6,418 nt of DNA, taken from positions 1-6,418 of the forward strand of contig JAEYWW010000187.1 of the NCBI GenBank assembly GCA_023428805.1, in the 5' to 3' direction. Of this stretch, positions 1 to 5,305 are shown piece after piece. Origin of the DNA: Armatimonadota bacterium. GTDB taxonomy: Bacteria; Armatimonadota; Fimbriimonadia; Fimbriimonadales; Fimbriimonadaceae. Position 1 is the first letter of the stretch. Every line of letters begins with the position of its first letter. The notes under the pieces are model-generated. The model saw nothing but the letters and a program-made list of their open reading frames with translations, did not search any database and had not been told where the DNA came from. Both the position numbers and the translations under genes were made by a program.

Positions 1-138
1 ACTGAAGCGCAGCCCCGAAGCACCCTCACCCAACCCTCTCCCTGGAGGGCGAGGGCTCAGGAAAAACTCCCTCTCCCCTCGGGGGAGAGGCCAGGTGAGG
101 GGGATTTCAGCCTTCAGTCCGCTTGGAGAAACATTCGG
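1..138. repeat. Repeat unit 1 (138 bp)
   Basis: The outer arms are CCCTCACC at 23-30 and GGTGAGGG at 94-101. Hairpin one, at 34-55, has stem CCCTC-t-CCC with loop tgga and a single T/C mismatch. Hairpin two has 9 bp, CCTCTCCCC at 70-78 against GGGGAGAGG at 82-90, with a 3-nt loop. The layout is a three-way junction on a single strand. This is the most symmetrical copy. Confidence 0.9.
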
Positions 139-145
139 ACTGAAG
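112..145. repeat. Linker palindrome joining units 1 and 2
   Basis: CTTCAGTCCG at 112-121 is a perfect 10-bp inverted match to CGGACTGAAG at 136-145, around a 14-nt loop. The same palindrome recurs at the next two unit boundaries. It is unrelated in sequence to the CCCTCACC element, so the array is a composite of two repeat types. Confidence 0.88.
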
Positions 146-276
146 CGCAGCCCCGAAGCACCCTCACCCAACCCTCTCCCTGGAGGGCGAGGGCTCAGAA
201 AAAACTCCCTCTCCCCACGGGGGAGAGGACAGGTGAGGGGGACAAGAGCCTTCAGTCCATTTGGAAAAGCATTCGG
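139..276. repeat. Repeat unit 2 (138 bp)
   Basis: This unit has the same length as unit 1 and differs by scattered substitutions. The second hairpin (208-228) keeps its perfect 9-bp stem with loop acg in place of tcg, which is consistent with structure being preserved. The bases after GGTGAGGG differ from unit 1 (gacaagagcc against gatttcagcc), as does the loop of the following linker palindrome. Confidence 0.9.
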
Positions 277-283
277 ACTGAAG
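250..283. repeat. Linker palindrome joining units 2 and 3
   Basis: CTTCAGTCC at 250-258 pairs perfectly with GGACTGAAG at 275-283, a 9-bp stem. The tenth pair seen at 112-145 is lost here because a G became A. The loop has diverged while the arms are conserved. Confidence 0.86.
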
Positions 284-518
284 CGCAGCCCCGAAGCACC
301 CTCACCCAACCCTCTCTCTGAAGGGCGAGGGCTCAACTCCCCTCCCGAGCCGGGAGGGGGCAGTGGGTGGGTTGGCTTGCTCCTGAAAACCTGGGTGGGG
401 CAAGCCAACCCCTCCCCGCCCTCCCCAGCTTGGGGAGGGAGAACAACTCCCTCGCCCCACGGGGGAGAGGACAGGTGAGGGGGAAAGCAGCCTTCAGTCC
501 ATTTGGAAAAACATTCGG
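277..518. repeat. Repeat unit 3, interrupted (242 bp)
   Basis: Relative to units 1 and 2, this copy has about 104 extra bases in the spacer between its two hairpins. Its own hairpins are weaker: the first has CTC opposite GGG in the inner stem, and the second has a G opposite A (CCTCGCCCC against GGGGAGAGG). The outer arms CCCTCACC (299-306) and GGTGAGGG remain intact. It ends in the linker palindrome at 492-525. Confidence 0.88.
336..439. mobile_element. Nested three-hairpin element inside repeat unit 3
   Basis: This is the extra segment of unit 3, about 104 bp with left edge near 336 and right edge near 439, as judged by alignment to unit 2. It consists of three successive hairpins. The first is CCCCTCCC/GGGAGGGG (339-346 with 352-359, 5-nt loop). 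The second is a perfect 12-bp stem GGGTTGGCTTGC/GCAAGCCAACCC (369-380 with 400-411, 19-nt loop). The third is CCCTCCCC/GGGGAGGG (419-426 with 432-439, 5-nt loop). There is no coding capacity. It is best described as a MITE- or REP-like non-autonomous element. I see no clear target-site duplication, so insertion is inferred from the length difference and exact placement. Confidence 0.65.
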
Positions 519-525
519 ACTGAAG
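492..525. repeat. Linker palindrome joining units 3 and 4
   Basis: CTTCAGTCC at 492-500 pairs with GGACTGAAG at 517-525. This third copy again shows conserved arms and a variable loop. Confidence 0.86.
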
Positions 526-598
526 CGCAGCCCCGAAGCACCCTCACCCAACCCTCTCCCTGAAGGGCGAGGGCTCAGAGAAGACTCCCTGCGGGGGT
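519..598. repeat. Truncated repeat unit 4
   Basis: The unit is recognisable through the first hairpin (552-573, stem CCCTC/GAGGG) and then loses a few bases of the second hairpin's left arm (actccct-gcggggg). It stops matching at about 598, so the right outer arm GGTGAGGG is missing. The next gene starts 29 nt later, which suggests that the array was eroded, or an element truncated, against the gene's ribosome binding site. Confidence 0.85.
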
Positions 599-627
599 GC
601 AAATCATGCTAGACAAGGAATTCGCAG

Positions 628-1470
628 ATGCCTGACCAGCATCTTTTTGGCCGCACCAACCAGGCTTTCTCCAACCTCTGGCTCAGCCTCCAGATGGGCT
701 TGGAAGACCCGGCAGAACTGGCCTGGGAAGCCGCCCAAGGCGGGCATCCGCTGGACGTCACGAACAACATCGCCCTGTGGGGAGGCCTGCTTCGAGACCA
801 GAATTTTCCCGCCGTCATATTCGGCACTCATGAGTCCGAAAATGCGGTGGACGAAAACCACGCGGCCACACTCGTCTCGGCTCATATCGTTCAAAGCATC
901 TCCAGCCTTGGCGGCAGGCCGATCACGTTCTACTTCCTCCCGATTCGGCGAGCTTGGGAAGAGTTTCAGATTGACGGCACTCTGCAGGCTCTCGAAATGG
1001 CCCGCGAAGATGGATTGATCAAGCATTTCGGCCTCTGGGCGGAGGGTCACCCTCTGGCGGTCCTCGGCTGGTGGCAGTTCCGGGACGCCTTTGAAGCCCT
1101 GATGATCCCCCATCATCCTCCTGCCGAAGAACACATCAAGACACTCGTTCCCCTGGCGAAGGAAAGGCGGGTCGGATATGTCGGATGCCAGTCCCTGAGC
1201 TGGGGCACGGGATGCGCGGTGAGCGAACTGAGCGCCGAGTCCGATGCGGCGGCGAAACTGATCTCGCACTCCGCGACTGAGATGCCGGTGATGGTCGGCG
1301 TCAGAAGCCCCGGCGAAATCCGCACGGCCCGCGAAGCTGTCGCAAACCCCACACCCCACGACAGCCTCGTGCAAGAATTGATGGCGAAAGTGAACGATCC
1401 TCTGGCTTGGAGCAAGCTCAATAACGATGCACGACCTTGGGTCAGGAGGGCGGCTTGTTCGAGGGCCTGA
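628..1470 (+). CDS. Aldo/keto reductase-fold protein, probably not a functional oxidoreductase
   Basis: The 280-residue product resembles the aldo/keto reductase TIM barrel from end to end. It has an LFGRTNQAFSNLWLSLQMG start (6-24), a helix-strand block to LDVTN (42-46), 'ALEMAREDGLIKHFGLW' (121-137, matching the usual aL..lk.eGKir.iGvs), 'LVPLAKERRVGYVGCQSLSWGTG' (173-195) and a C-terminal 'GVRSPGEIRTAREAV' (224-238) like the cofactor-phosphate loop of the family. Of the Asp-Tyr-Lys-His tetrad I can place only D43; the expected Tyr (about I48), Lys (about H68) and His (about 105-108, PIRR) look replaced. The start is supported by AAGGA at 615-619, 8 nt upstream, and by an in-frame stop at 610-612. 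It is the first gene of a four-gene overlapping unit. The fold is fairly secure; the inactivity is inferred from alignment by eye, so a binding or regulatory role is possible but unproven. Confidence 0.72.
   Translation: MPDQHLFGRTNQAFSNLWLSLQMGLEDPAELAWEAAQGGHPLDVTNNIALWGGLLRDQNFPAVIFGTHESENAVDENHAATLVSAHIVQSISSLGGRPITFYFLPIRRAWEEFQIDGTLQALEMAREDGLIKHFGLWAEGHPLAVLGWWQFRDAFEALMIPHHPPAEEHIKTLVPLAKERRVGYVGCQSLSWGTGCAVSELSAESDAAAKLISHSATEMPVMVGVRSPGEIRTAREAVANPTPHDSLVQELMAKVNDPLAWSKLNNDARPWVRRAACSRA
1444..1449 (+). promoter_or_regulatory. Strong Shine-Dalgarno AGGAGG selecting a TTG start at 1455
   Basis: AGGAGG lies 5 nt upstream of TTG at 1455, inside the end of the previous gene. The competing TTG at 1437 has no purine-rich site in front of it, and for ATG at 1497 the nearest GGAGG is only 1 nt away. 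This site is therefore what decides the start of the small membrane protein. Confidence 0.7.
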
Positions 1471-1727
1471 ACATCGACGCCTACCTCTCCGGAGGCATGA
1501 TCATCAGCGCGATCATGACGGTCATCTGGCTTCTTCGCTTCAAAAAGAAAGGCAATCGCGCCCTCATCATGGCGGGGGCATTCGTGATGCTTGGCGCCCT
1601 CTTCTACCTGGTCAAAATTTCGGCGTCCAACTCGCTCCTCATCGCCGGAGCGATGATGCTGGTCGTCCTGCTGGGCTGGGATGCCCTGTTGAGGATCAAA
1701 GAGCAGGAGGCTAATCGCAAGCCATGA
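1455..1727 (+). CDS. Small three-helix inner-membrane protein, unknown function
   Basis: From TTG at 1455 the product is 90 residues with three hydrophobic segments: about 11-28, 36-53 and 60-78. A basic cluster, RFKKKGNR (28-35), lies between helices one and two, and a charged C-terminus, RIKEQEANRKP, follows helix three. By the positive-inside rule the 28-35 loop should be cytoplasmic, putting the C-terminus on the opposite side unless its own charges override this. No signal peptide or catalytic motif is visible and I do not recognise the family. It overlaps the reductase-like gene by 16 nt and its stop shares ATGA with the next gene, so its translation is probably coupled to both. It could be a membrane anchor or small-molecule transport accessory for the operon, but nothing in the sequence shows that. 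Confidence 0.75.
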   Translation: MFEGLNIDAYLSGGMIISAIMTVIWLLRFKKKGNRALIMAGAFVMLGALFYLVKISASNSLLIAGAMMLVVLLGWDALLRIKEQEANRKP

Positions 1728-3022
1728 ACATCGGAATTGTCGGCGCCGGCGCCGCGGGATTGAGAGCCGCGATGCTGCTCCAGGAAGCCGGACACGAGGT
1801 CGCGGTCTATGAGGCGCGCGACCGTGTGGGCGGAAGGCTCCACACCGTCAAGCTGGACGATGGAGGGTGCTTTGATGCCGGAGGCGAATGGATTGACGCC
1901 GACCACTCGCGCGTGATCTCGCTCATGACGAGCTTCGGGCTCGAACCCGAACGATCATCTCAATGGCCCGGACGGGTCATCTATCGCGGCGAGGAAATGC
2001 GGGAGGACGTCGTGTGGGAAGACGCCGAACAGGACGCCGCCTCCGTGCATGAGGAAGCGAAGCGGCTCTGCCGCCAAATGACGGATGTTCCCTGGGACAA
2101 CCTGGAACTCTCGCATCTGGACGCGCAGAGCCTGGGCGATTTCATGGATGACACCACCATCGCCCCGAGAGGTCGATGGTGGTGTGAGGCGGTCCAGCGC
2201 AGCGACGAAGGCGAGGACACGAGCGAGGTCGGCCTGCTTGGATGGCTTGTCGGATACCGGCAGTATCTTCAACGAGAGGGCGGAGAAATGAGCCTCTACC
2301 GCATCCCCGGTGGATCGCAGACACTTTGCGATCGCATGGCGGAGAATCTTGCCCGGCCTGTCGCGCTCAATCTCCCCTTGCGGTCCATCCAACCGCGCGA
2401 GGATCACGTTGAACTTTGGTTCGATGGCGAGATGGCTTTCCACGACCGCGTGATCCTCACTCTGCCGCCCAAGGCCCTGCTCGATTTGGACTTCGGCGAC
2501 GAACTTCCGGTCGAAAAGGAAATCGCATGGGACGTGATCGGTTCGGCGCGAGCGATCAAAGTATCACTCCGATTTCAATCCAAATTCTGGGAGCGCGAGG
2601 GGTGGTCGGGCCGGATTCTCTGCGATCTTCCCTGCCAGCAGCTTTGGGATGGCGGACGCGAGGGGGCGGCAATCCTCAATGCCTACATCTGCGGGGAGCA
2701 GGCCCTTCGAATTCTCGACCGCCCCGATCCGGTTCGCTCCGTCCTCAACGCCCTCGCAGAGATCAGTCCGGCAGCCCGGGATGAGTTCGTCGAAGGCTGG
2801 GTCTTCGATTGGATCAACGATCCGTGGGCGCAGGGCGCGTTCACTTCCCTTGCCCCAGGCTCGGTTTTTGCGGCCCTGCCCCATCTGCGAACCGCAAGCG
2901 GCCTGATCCACTATGCGGGCGAATACACCAGTTCTTGGACTGGGTTCATCGAAGGCGCACTGGAGAGCGCCGAGCGTGTCGCGGAAGAGATCGCTGGAGT
3001 TGAGAGTGACGAGATTTTCTAA
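1724..3022 (+). CDS. FAD-dependent amine oxidase (flavin monoamine oxidase family)
   Basis: The 432-residue product is the usual length for a bacterial member of the amine oxidase family (PF01593), which oxidises C-N bonds of amines to imines/aldehydes with release of H2O2. The dinucleotide-binding motif GAGAAG is at 7-12 and is followed by E30 and the EARDRVGGR motif (30-38), which hold the FAD ribose and phosphates. 'DAGGEWI' (51-57) is the family's third N-terminal block. K279 in 'AIKV' aligns with the lysine that contacts flavin N5 through water. The C-terminal FAD block 'AGEYTSSWTGFIEGALESA' (398-416) is intact. At the site of the Cys that anchors FAD covalently in mammalian MAO (GGCYT) this protein reads QGAFT, so its FAD should be non-covalent. 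There is no signal peptide, so it is probably cytoplasmic. The start follows a GGAGG 13 nt upstream and overlaps the previous stop as ATGA. Substrate is undetermined; related folds include polyamine oxidases and phytoene desaturase-like enzymes. Confidence 0.9.
   Translation: MNIGIVGAGAAGLRAAMLLQEAGHEVAVYEARDRVGGRLHTVKLDDGGCFDAGGEWIDADHSRVISLMTSFGLEPERSSQWPGRVIYRGEEMREDVVWEDAEQDAASVHEEAKRLCRQMTDVPWDNLELSHLDAQSLGDFMDDTTIAPRGRWWCEAVQRSDEGEDTSEVGLLGWLVGYRQYLQREGGEMSLYRIPGGSQTLCDRMAENLARPVALNLPLRSIQPREDHVELWFDGEMAFHDRVILTLPPKALLDLDFGDELPVEKEIAWDVIGSARAIKVSLRFQSKFWEREGWSGRILCDLPCQQLWDGGREGAAILNAYICGEQALRILDRPDPVRSVLNALAEISPAARDEFVEGWVFDWINDPWAQGAFTSLAPGSVFAALPHLRTASGLIHYAGEYTSSWTGFIEGALESAERVAEEIAGVESDEIF
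2996..2999 (+). promoter_or_regulatory. Ribosome binding site GGAG selecting a GTG start at 3006
   Basis: GGAG lies 6 nt before GTG at 3006, within the last codons of the amine oxidase. The longer frame that opens at an ATG at 2913 would add about 31 residues that merely re-read the amine oxidase C-terminus in another frame and do not resemble an amidohydrolase. ATG at 3054 would cut into the N-terminal beta strand. Confidence 0.65.
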
Positions 3023-4502
3023 TTTTCATTGGCTGGATGGCTCCCCCGGAGAGATGTTTGTGGACCTGGGGCGCGTCGTGGGCGCTGGTCCGGCGGGCGA
3101 GCAAGTTGACTTGAGGCGCGGATTCGTCATGCCCGCGTTCATGGACGCTCATTGCCACATCCTCCCCGCAGGGTTGGACCTATTGAAGCTGAACTTGATG
3201 GGATGCCAGACCAAGGCCGAAATGCTGGATGCGGTGCGCGACTGGCACGAGCGGAGCCCCGACGGATGGCTTCATGCCGTGCAGTACGATCAAACCCGCT
3301 GGCCCGGCGCAGATCACCTGACGCGCCATGATCTTGACAAAATCTCGGCCTCCCGCCCCATCCTGCTGCGGCACTCCAATGGTCATGCCTCGGTCGCAAA
3401 CTCAGCGGCTCTGGCGGCCGCTCAGGTGACGAGAGACACGCCTGATCCCAAAGGAGGTGAGTTCGTGCGGGATGCCTCCGGCGAGCCCACAGGCGTTCTT
3501 TTGGAAAAAGCCCATGAAATTGTCACGGGCACGGCTCCGGAACCCAGCCTAGAAGAGATGGTCGAGGCCATCCTCCGCGCCGCTCAGGTCATGCGACAGA
3601 TGGGCATCACCGCCGCCAGCGACATGATGACGGGGCGATGGAACCTGGACAAGGAACTCACCGCCTATCGCCTGGCCAGCGAACGCGGGTGCGCCGTCCG
3701 CCTGCGCCTCTGCATGCAATGGGCGACGGTCATCGGGCCGAGGGCGATGGACGCTGGACTTCTGCAAGATCGAATCAATGCGATGGATCCGGCTCTTTGC
3801 AAGGTTCTTGGGTTGAAGGTCTTTGCCGACGGTGCGATCGGTTCCGCCACGGCGGCGATTCACGGGCGCTTCCGCACGACGGGCGGACAGGGACAGCTCA
3901 TCTATTCCGAAGAGAATCTGAAGGACATCATCCGAAGAGGTGACGAGGCGGGCTGGCAGACGACCACCCACACCATCGGCGACCGATCCACCGATTTGGT
4001 GATGGATGCGCTGGAGCAGACTCAAGACCCGAGCCGCCATCGAGTCGAACACGCGATGATCCTGAGCGACGCGCAAATCGCGCGGCTCAAAAAACTCAAC
4101 TGCCATGTGACGATGCAGCCAGAGTTTCTGATGCGCTTCGGACATTCCTACAAGGCCCAGCTTGATCCCGAAGTCTTTCCTCGCCTCAAGCGGGCGAGGA
4201 GCGTGCTGGATGCGGGCATCCGGCTCTCGTTCTCATCTGATCGCCCCATTGTTCCGGGCCATCCCGCCGACAGCATTCACACGGCGATTCATCGTCCCGA
4301 CGGGTTTGATCCATCCGAAAACGTGACGATGCAGGAGGCTCTCAACGCCTGGACCATCGGCTCAGCCGATGCCAACGGCGACCGGGGCGAACTGGGCACC
4401 CTGAATGCTGGCGAATGGGCGGATTTTGTCGTTTTGAACGAGAATCCATTGGAGACGGGCCGAATCGAAGTCCGCGAAGCCCATCTCAGTGGTTCAAATT
4501 AG
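3006..4502 (+). CDS. YtcJ-like metal-dependent amidohydrolase
   Basis: From GTG at 3006 the product is 498 residues, a normal length for the amidohydrolase-3/YtcJ-like family (PF07969): TIM-barrel hydrolases of amide, urea-like or cyclic C-N bonds. A small beta domain (about 1-45, with 'VDLRRGFVMPAFMDAHCH') precedes the barrel and is completed by the C-terminal 'GTLNAGEWADFVVLNENPL' segment. Metal-site residues are all visible: H49 and H51 (DAHCH), K271 in 'LKVFADG' as the candidate carboxylated lysine, H322 in 'THTIGDRS', H349 in 'RVEHAM' and D412 in 'SSDRP'. 'HSNGHASVANSAAL' and 'GITAASD' are further family blocks. There is no signal peptide. It overlaps the amine oxidase by 17 nt. It may act on the same substrate series as the oxidase, for instance releasing an amine from an amide; that is inference. 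Substrate cannot be predicted within this broad family. Confidence 0.9.
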   Translation: MTRFSNFHWLDGSPGEMFVDLGRVVGAGPAGEQVDLRRGFVMPAFMDAHCHILPAGLDLLKLNLMGCQTKAEMLDAVRDWHERSPDGWLHAVQYDQTRWPGADHLTRHDLDKISASRPILLRHSNGHASVANSAALAAAQVTRDTPDPKGGEFVRDASGEPTGVLLEKAHEIVTGTAPEPSLEEMVEAILRAAQVMRQMGITAASDMMTGRWNLDKELTAYRLASERGCAVRLRLCMQWATVIGPRAMDAGLLQDRINAMDPALCKVLGLKVFADGAIGSATAAIHGRFRTTGGQGQLIYSEENLKDIIRRGDEAGWQTTTHTIGDRSTDLVMDALEQTQDPSRHRVEHAMILSDAQIARLKKLNCHVTMQPEFLMRFGHSYKAQLDPEVFPRLKRARSVLDAGIRLSFSSDRPIVPGHPADSIHTAIHRPDGFDPSENVTMQEALNAWTIGSADANGDRGELGTLNAGEWADFVVLNENPLETGRIEVREAHLSGSN

Positions 4503-4649
4503 GACTTTTTACGAGCTAGGGATAGCTGGGGTGGGTTCCGAACGTTTGAATGAGTGGATGCAAATCCTCCTCCCAAACTAGGGAAGCTCAAACCCTAGTC
4601 CACTCCAGACCCAAAGCTCCCCGGTCCCCCAGCCGGGGGCTTTCCTTTG
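4503..4649. other. Convergent intergenic region with three inverted repeats
   Basis: This is the gap between the + strand operon and the - strand pair. I see AGCTA/TAGCT (4514-4518 with 4523-4527, 4-nt loop), ACTAGGG/CCCTAGT (4577-4583 with 4593-4599, 9-nt loop) and the terminator at 4613-4643. The motif CTAGGG occurs at 4516 and 4578, and its complement CCCTAG at 4593, so alternative pairings are possible. No convincing small gene lies here. Confidence 0.6.
4613..4643 (+). terminator. Putative intrinsic terminator between convergent operons
   Basis: AAAGC-T-CCCCGG at 4613-4624 pairs with CCGGGG-GCTTT at 4633-4643 around an 8-nt loop, giving 11 pairs interrupted by one bulged T. On the + strand it runs into TTTCCTTTG, a moderately U-rich tail. 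On the - strand the run is weaker, but the hairpin lies just 7 nt past the stop of the PilZ gene, so it may serve both directions. Confidence 0.65.
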
Positions 4650-5303
4650 TCAGGCGCGAGTTTTGGAAACCAGGCCCGAGAGAGGAGCTTCAAACTGAAT
4701 TCGCAGTTCTGATCCACGCACGGCATGGCGGCTGGCCGGAACAATTTCAAGCGCCCATCCCCAGGCCTCTCCGAGTCCCTCTGGGAGAGTCACTCGGATA
4801 TGATCGCCAGCGGCGACATGCTGGTCAGTGTAGATCCGCGCGCCACCCGCAGAGAGGTCAACAATCTCGCTCGTGCGGCCATTGATGGCAGCCTTTTCTC
4901 CCGACCATTTTGTAAACCTTGGCTCGGATCGGCGGTCCGATTTTCGGGCTCTCTCTGGGAGTCTCAGAACCAGTTCATGCCCTTCGCTGCGGCGCTTGAC
5001 AATCTCGGTATGGAAGGTCAGAATTCCACTGGAAAGGGGCACCTGAACAACGATTTTCTCCCCTTCGTGCAGAGGCACAAAGTGGCTCTGTTGGAGCGGA
5101 GCCGAAACAACCATTCCCGCCTCGCTCAAACTAAGAAATCGCGAGCGATAGCTGCCTCCGGGAGCGATCAGGCGGAGCTTGGCGTTTTCGGGGATGTCGC
5201 GCAGCTCCTCCGCCTGTCGAGGCTTGGAACTGCGGATTGCGCCCACGGCCCAAGACGCTCCAAATACGACCATGAACAGGCCGATCATCTGCCAAACTTC
5301 CAT
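4650..5303 (-). CDS. Membrane-anchored YcgR-like PilZ domain protein (c-di-GMP receptor)
   Basis: The 217-residue product has one N-terminal membrane helix (about 5-23), a beta-rich YcgR N-terminal-like domain (about 40-118, 'LRLIAPGGSYRSRFLSLSE' onward) and a PilZ domain (about 123-206). The c-di-GMP signature is complete: R125-SEP-R129 for RxxxR, and D149-LSAG-G154 for (D/N)xSxxG. Proteins with this two-domain plan bind c-di-GMP and act as flagellar brakes or control surface polysaccharide and motility machinery; the membrane tether suggests it works at the inner face of the membrane. The start ATG follows a GGGGG run 6 nt upstream and lies 2 nt after the stop of the TPR gene. Which machinery it controls cannot be told because no flagellar, pilus or polysaccharide gene is in view. 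Confidence 0.85.
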   Translation of the reverse strand: MEVWQMIGLFMVVFGASWAVGAIRSSKPRQAEELRDIPENAKLRLIAPGGSYRSRFLSLSEAGMVVSAPLQQSHFVPLHEGEKIVVQVPLSSGILTFHTEIVKRRSEGHELVLRLPERARKSDRRSEPRFTKWSGEKAAINGRTSEIVDLSAGGARIYTDQHVAAGDHIRVTLPEGLGEAWGWALEIVPASRHAVRGSELRIQFEAPLSGLVSKTRA

Positions 5304-5305
5304 GC

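Larger units (their letters stand above)
1..598. repeat. Array of composite palindromic repeats (three units plus a truncated fourth)
   Basis: The stretch upstream of the first gene is a tandem array whose units begin at 1, 139, 277 and 519, giving a 138-bp period broken by one 242-bp unit. Each unit contains CCCTCACC, two internal hairpins and GGTGAGGG, followed by a linker palindrome CTTCAGTCC...GGACTGAAG. The window opens inside that linker palindrome, so the array continues to the left. All frames here read as low-complexity Pro/Arg/Ser/Gly peptides that repeat with the DNA, so I call no gene. From general knowledge, CCCTCACC...GGTGAGGG elements with CTCTCCC/GGGAGAG cores are common intergenic repeats in GC-rich bacteria and are often mis-annotated as small proteins. 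No transposase or RAYT gene lies in the window. Confidence 0.93.

Noticed and set aside
1..598. CRISPR array
   Set aside because: The period is 138 bp with near-identical sequence throughout, there are no short repeats alternating with unique spacers, and no cas genes are present.
95..612. Open frames on both strands across the first 600 bases
   Set aside because: Their peptides repeat with the DNA period (LKRSPEAPSPNPL...), are Pro/Arg/Gly-rich, and are explained by the GC-rich repeats.
590..612. Possible -10 box in CATGCTAGAC just before the first gene
   Set aside because: There is no matching -35 element in the repeat upstream, and the leader would be too short to hold the AAGGA site at 615.
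606..635. Nine-codon upstream frame (ATG CTA GAC ... TGA) overlapping the ATG at 628
   Set aside because: Only a GGGGG run precedes it, and chance short frames are common. It could be a leader peptide, but nothing supports that beyond position.
604..1374. Long 256-codon antisense frame opposite the aldo/keto reductase-like gene
   Set aside because: It has no recognisable domain or ribosome binding site, and it mirrors the codon bias of the + strand gene, whose protein has a recognisable fold.
2913..3005. N-terminal extension of the amidohydrolase to ATG at 2913
   Set aside because: It re-reads the conserved amine oxidase C-terminus in another frame and has no family similarity; GTG at 3006 has a well-spaced GGAG.
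3549..4145. 198-codon antisense frame within the amidohydrolase
   Set aside because: It is a shadow of a gene with all catalytic motifs on the + strand.
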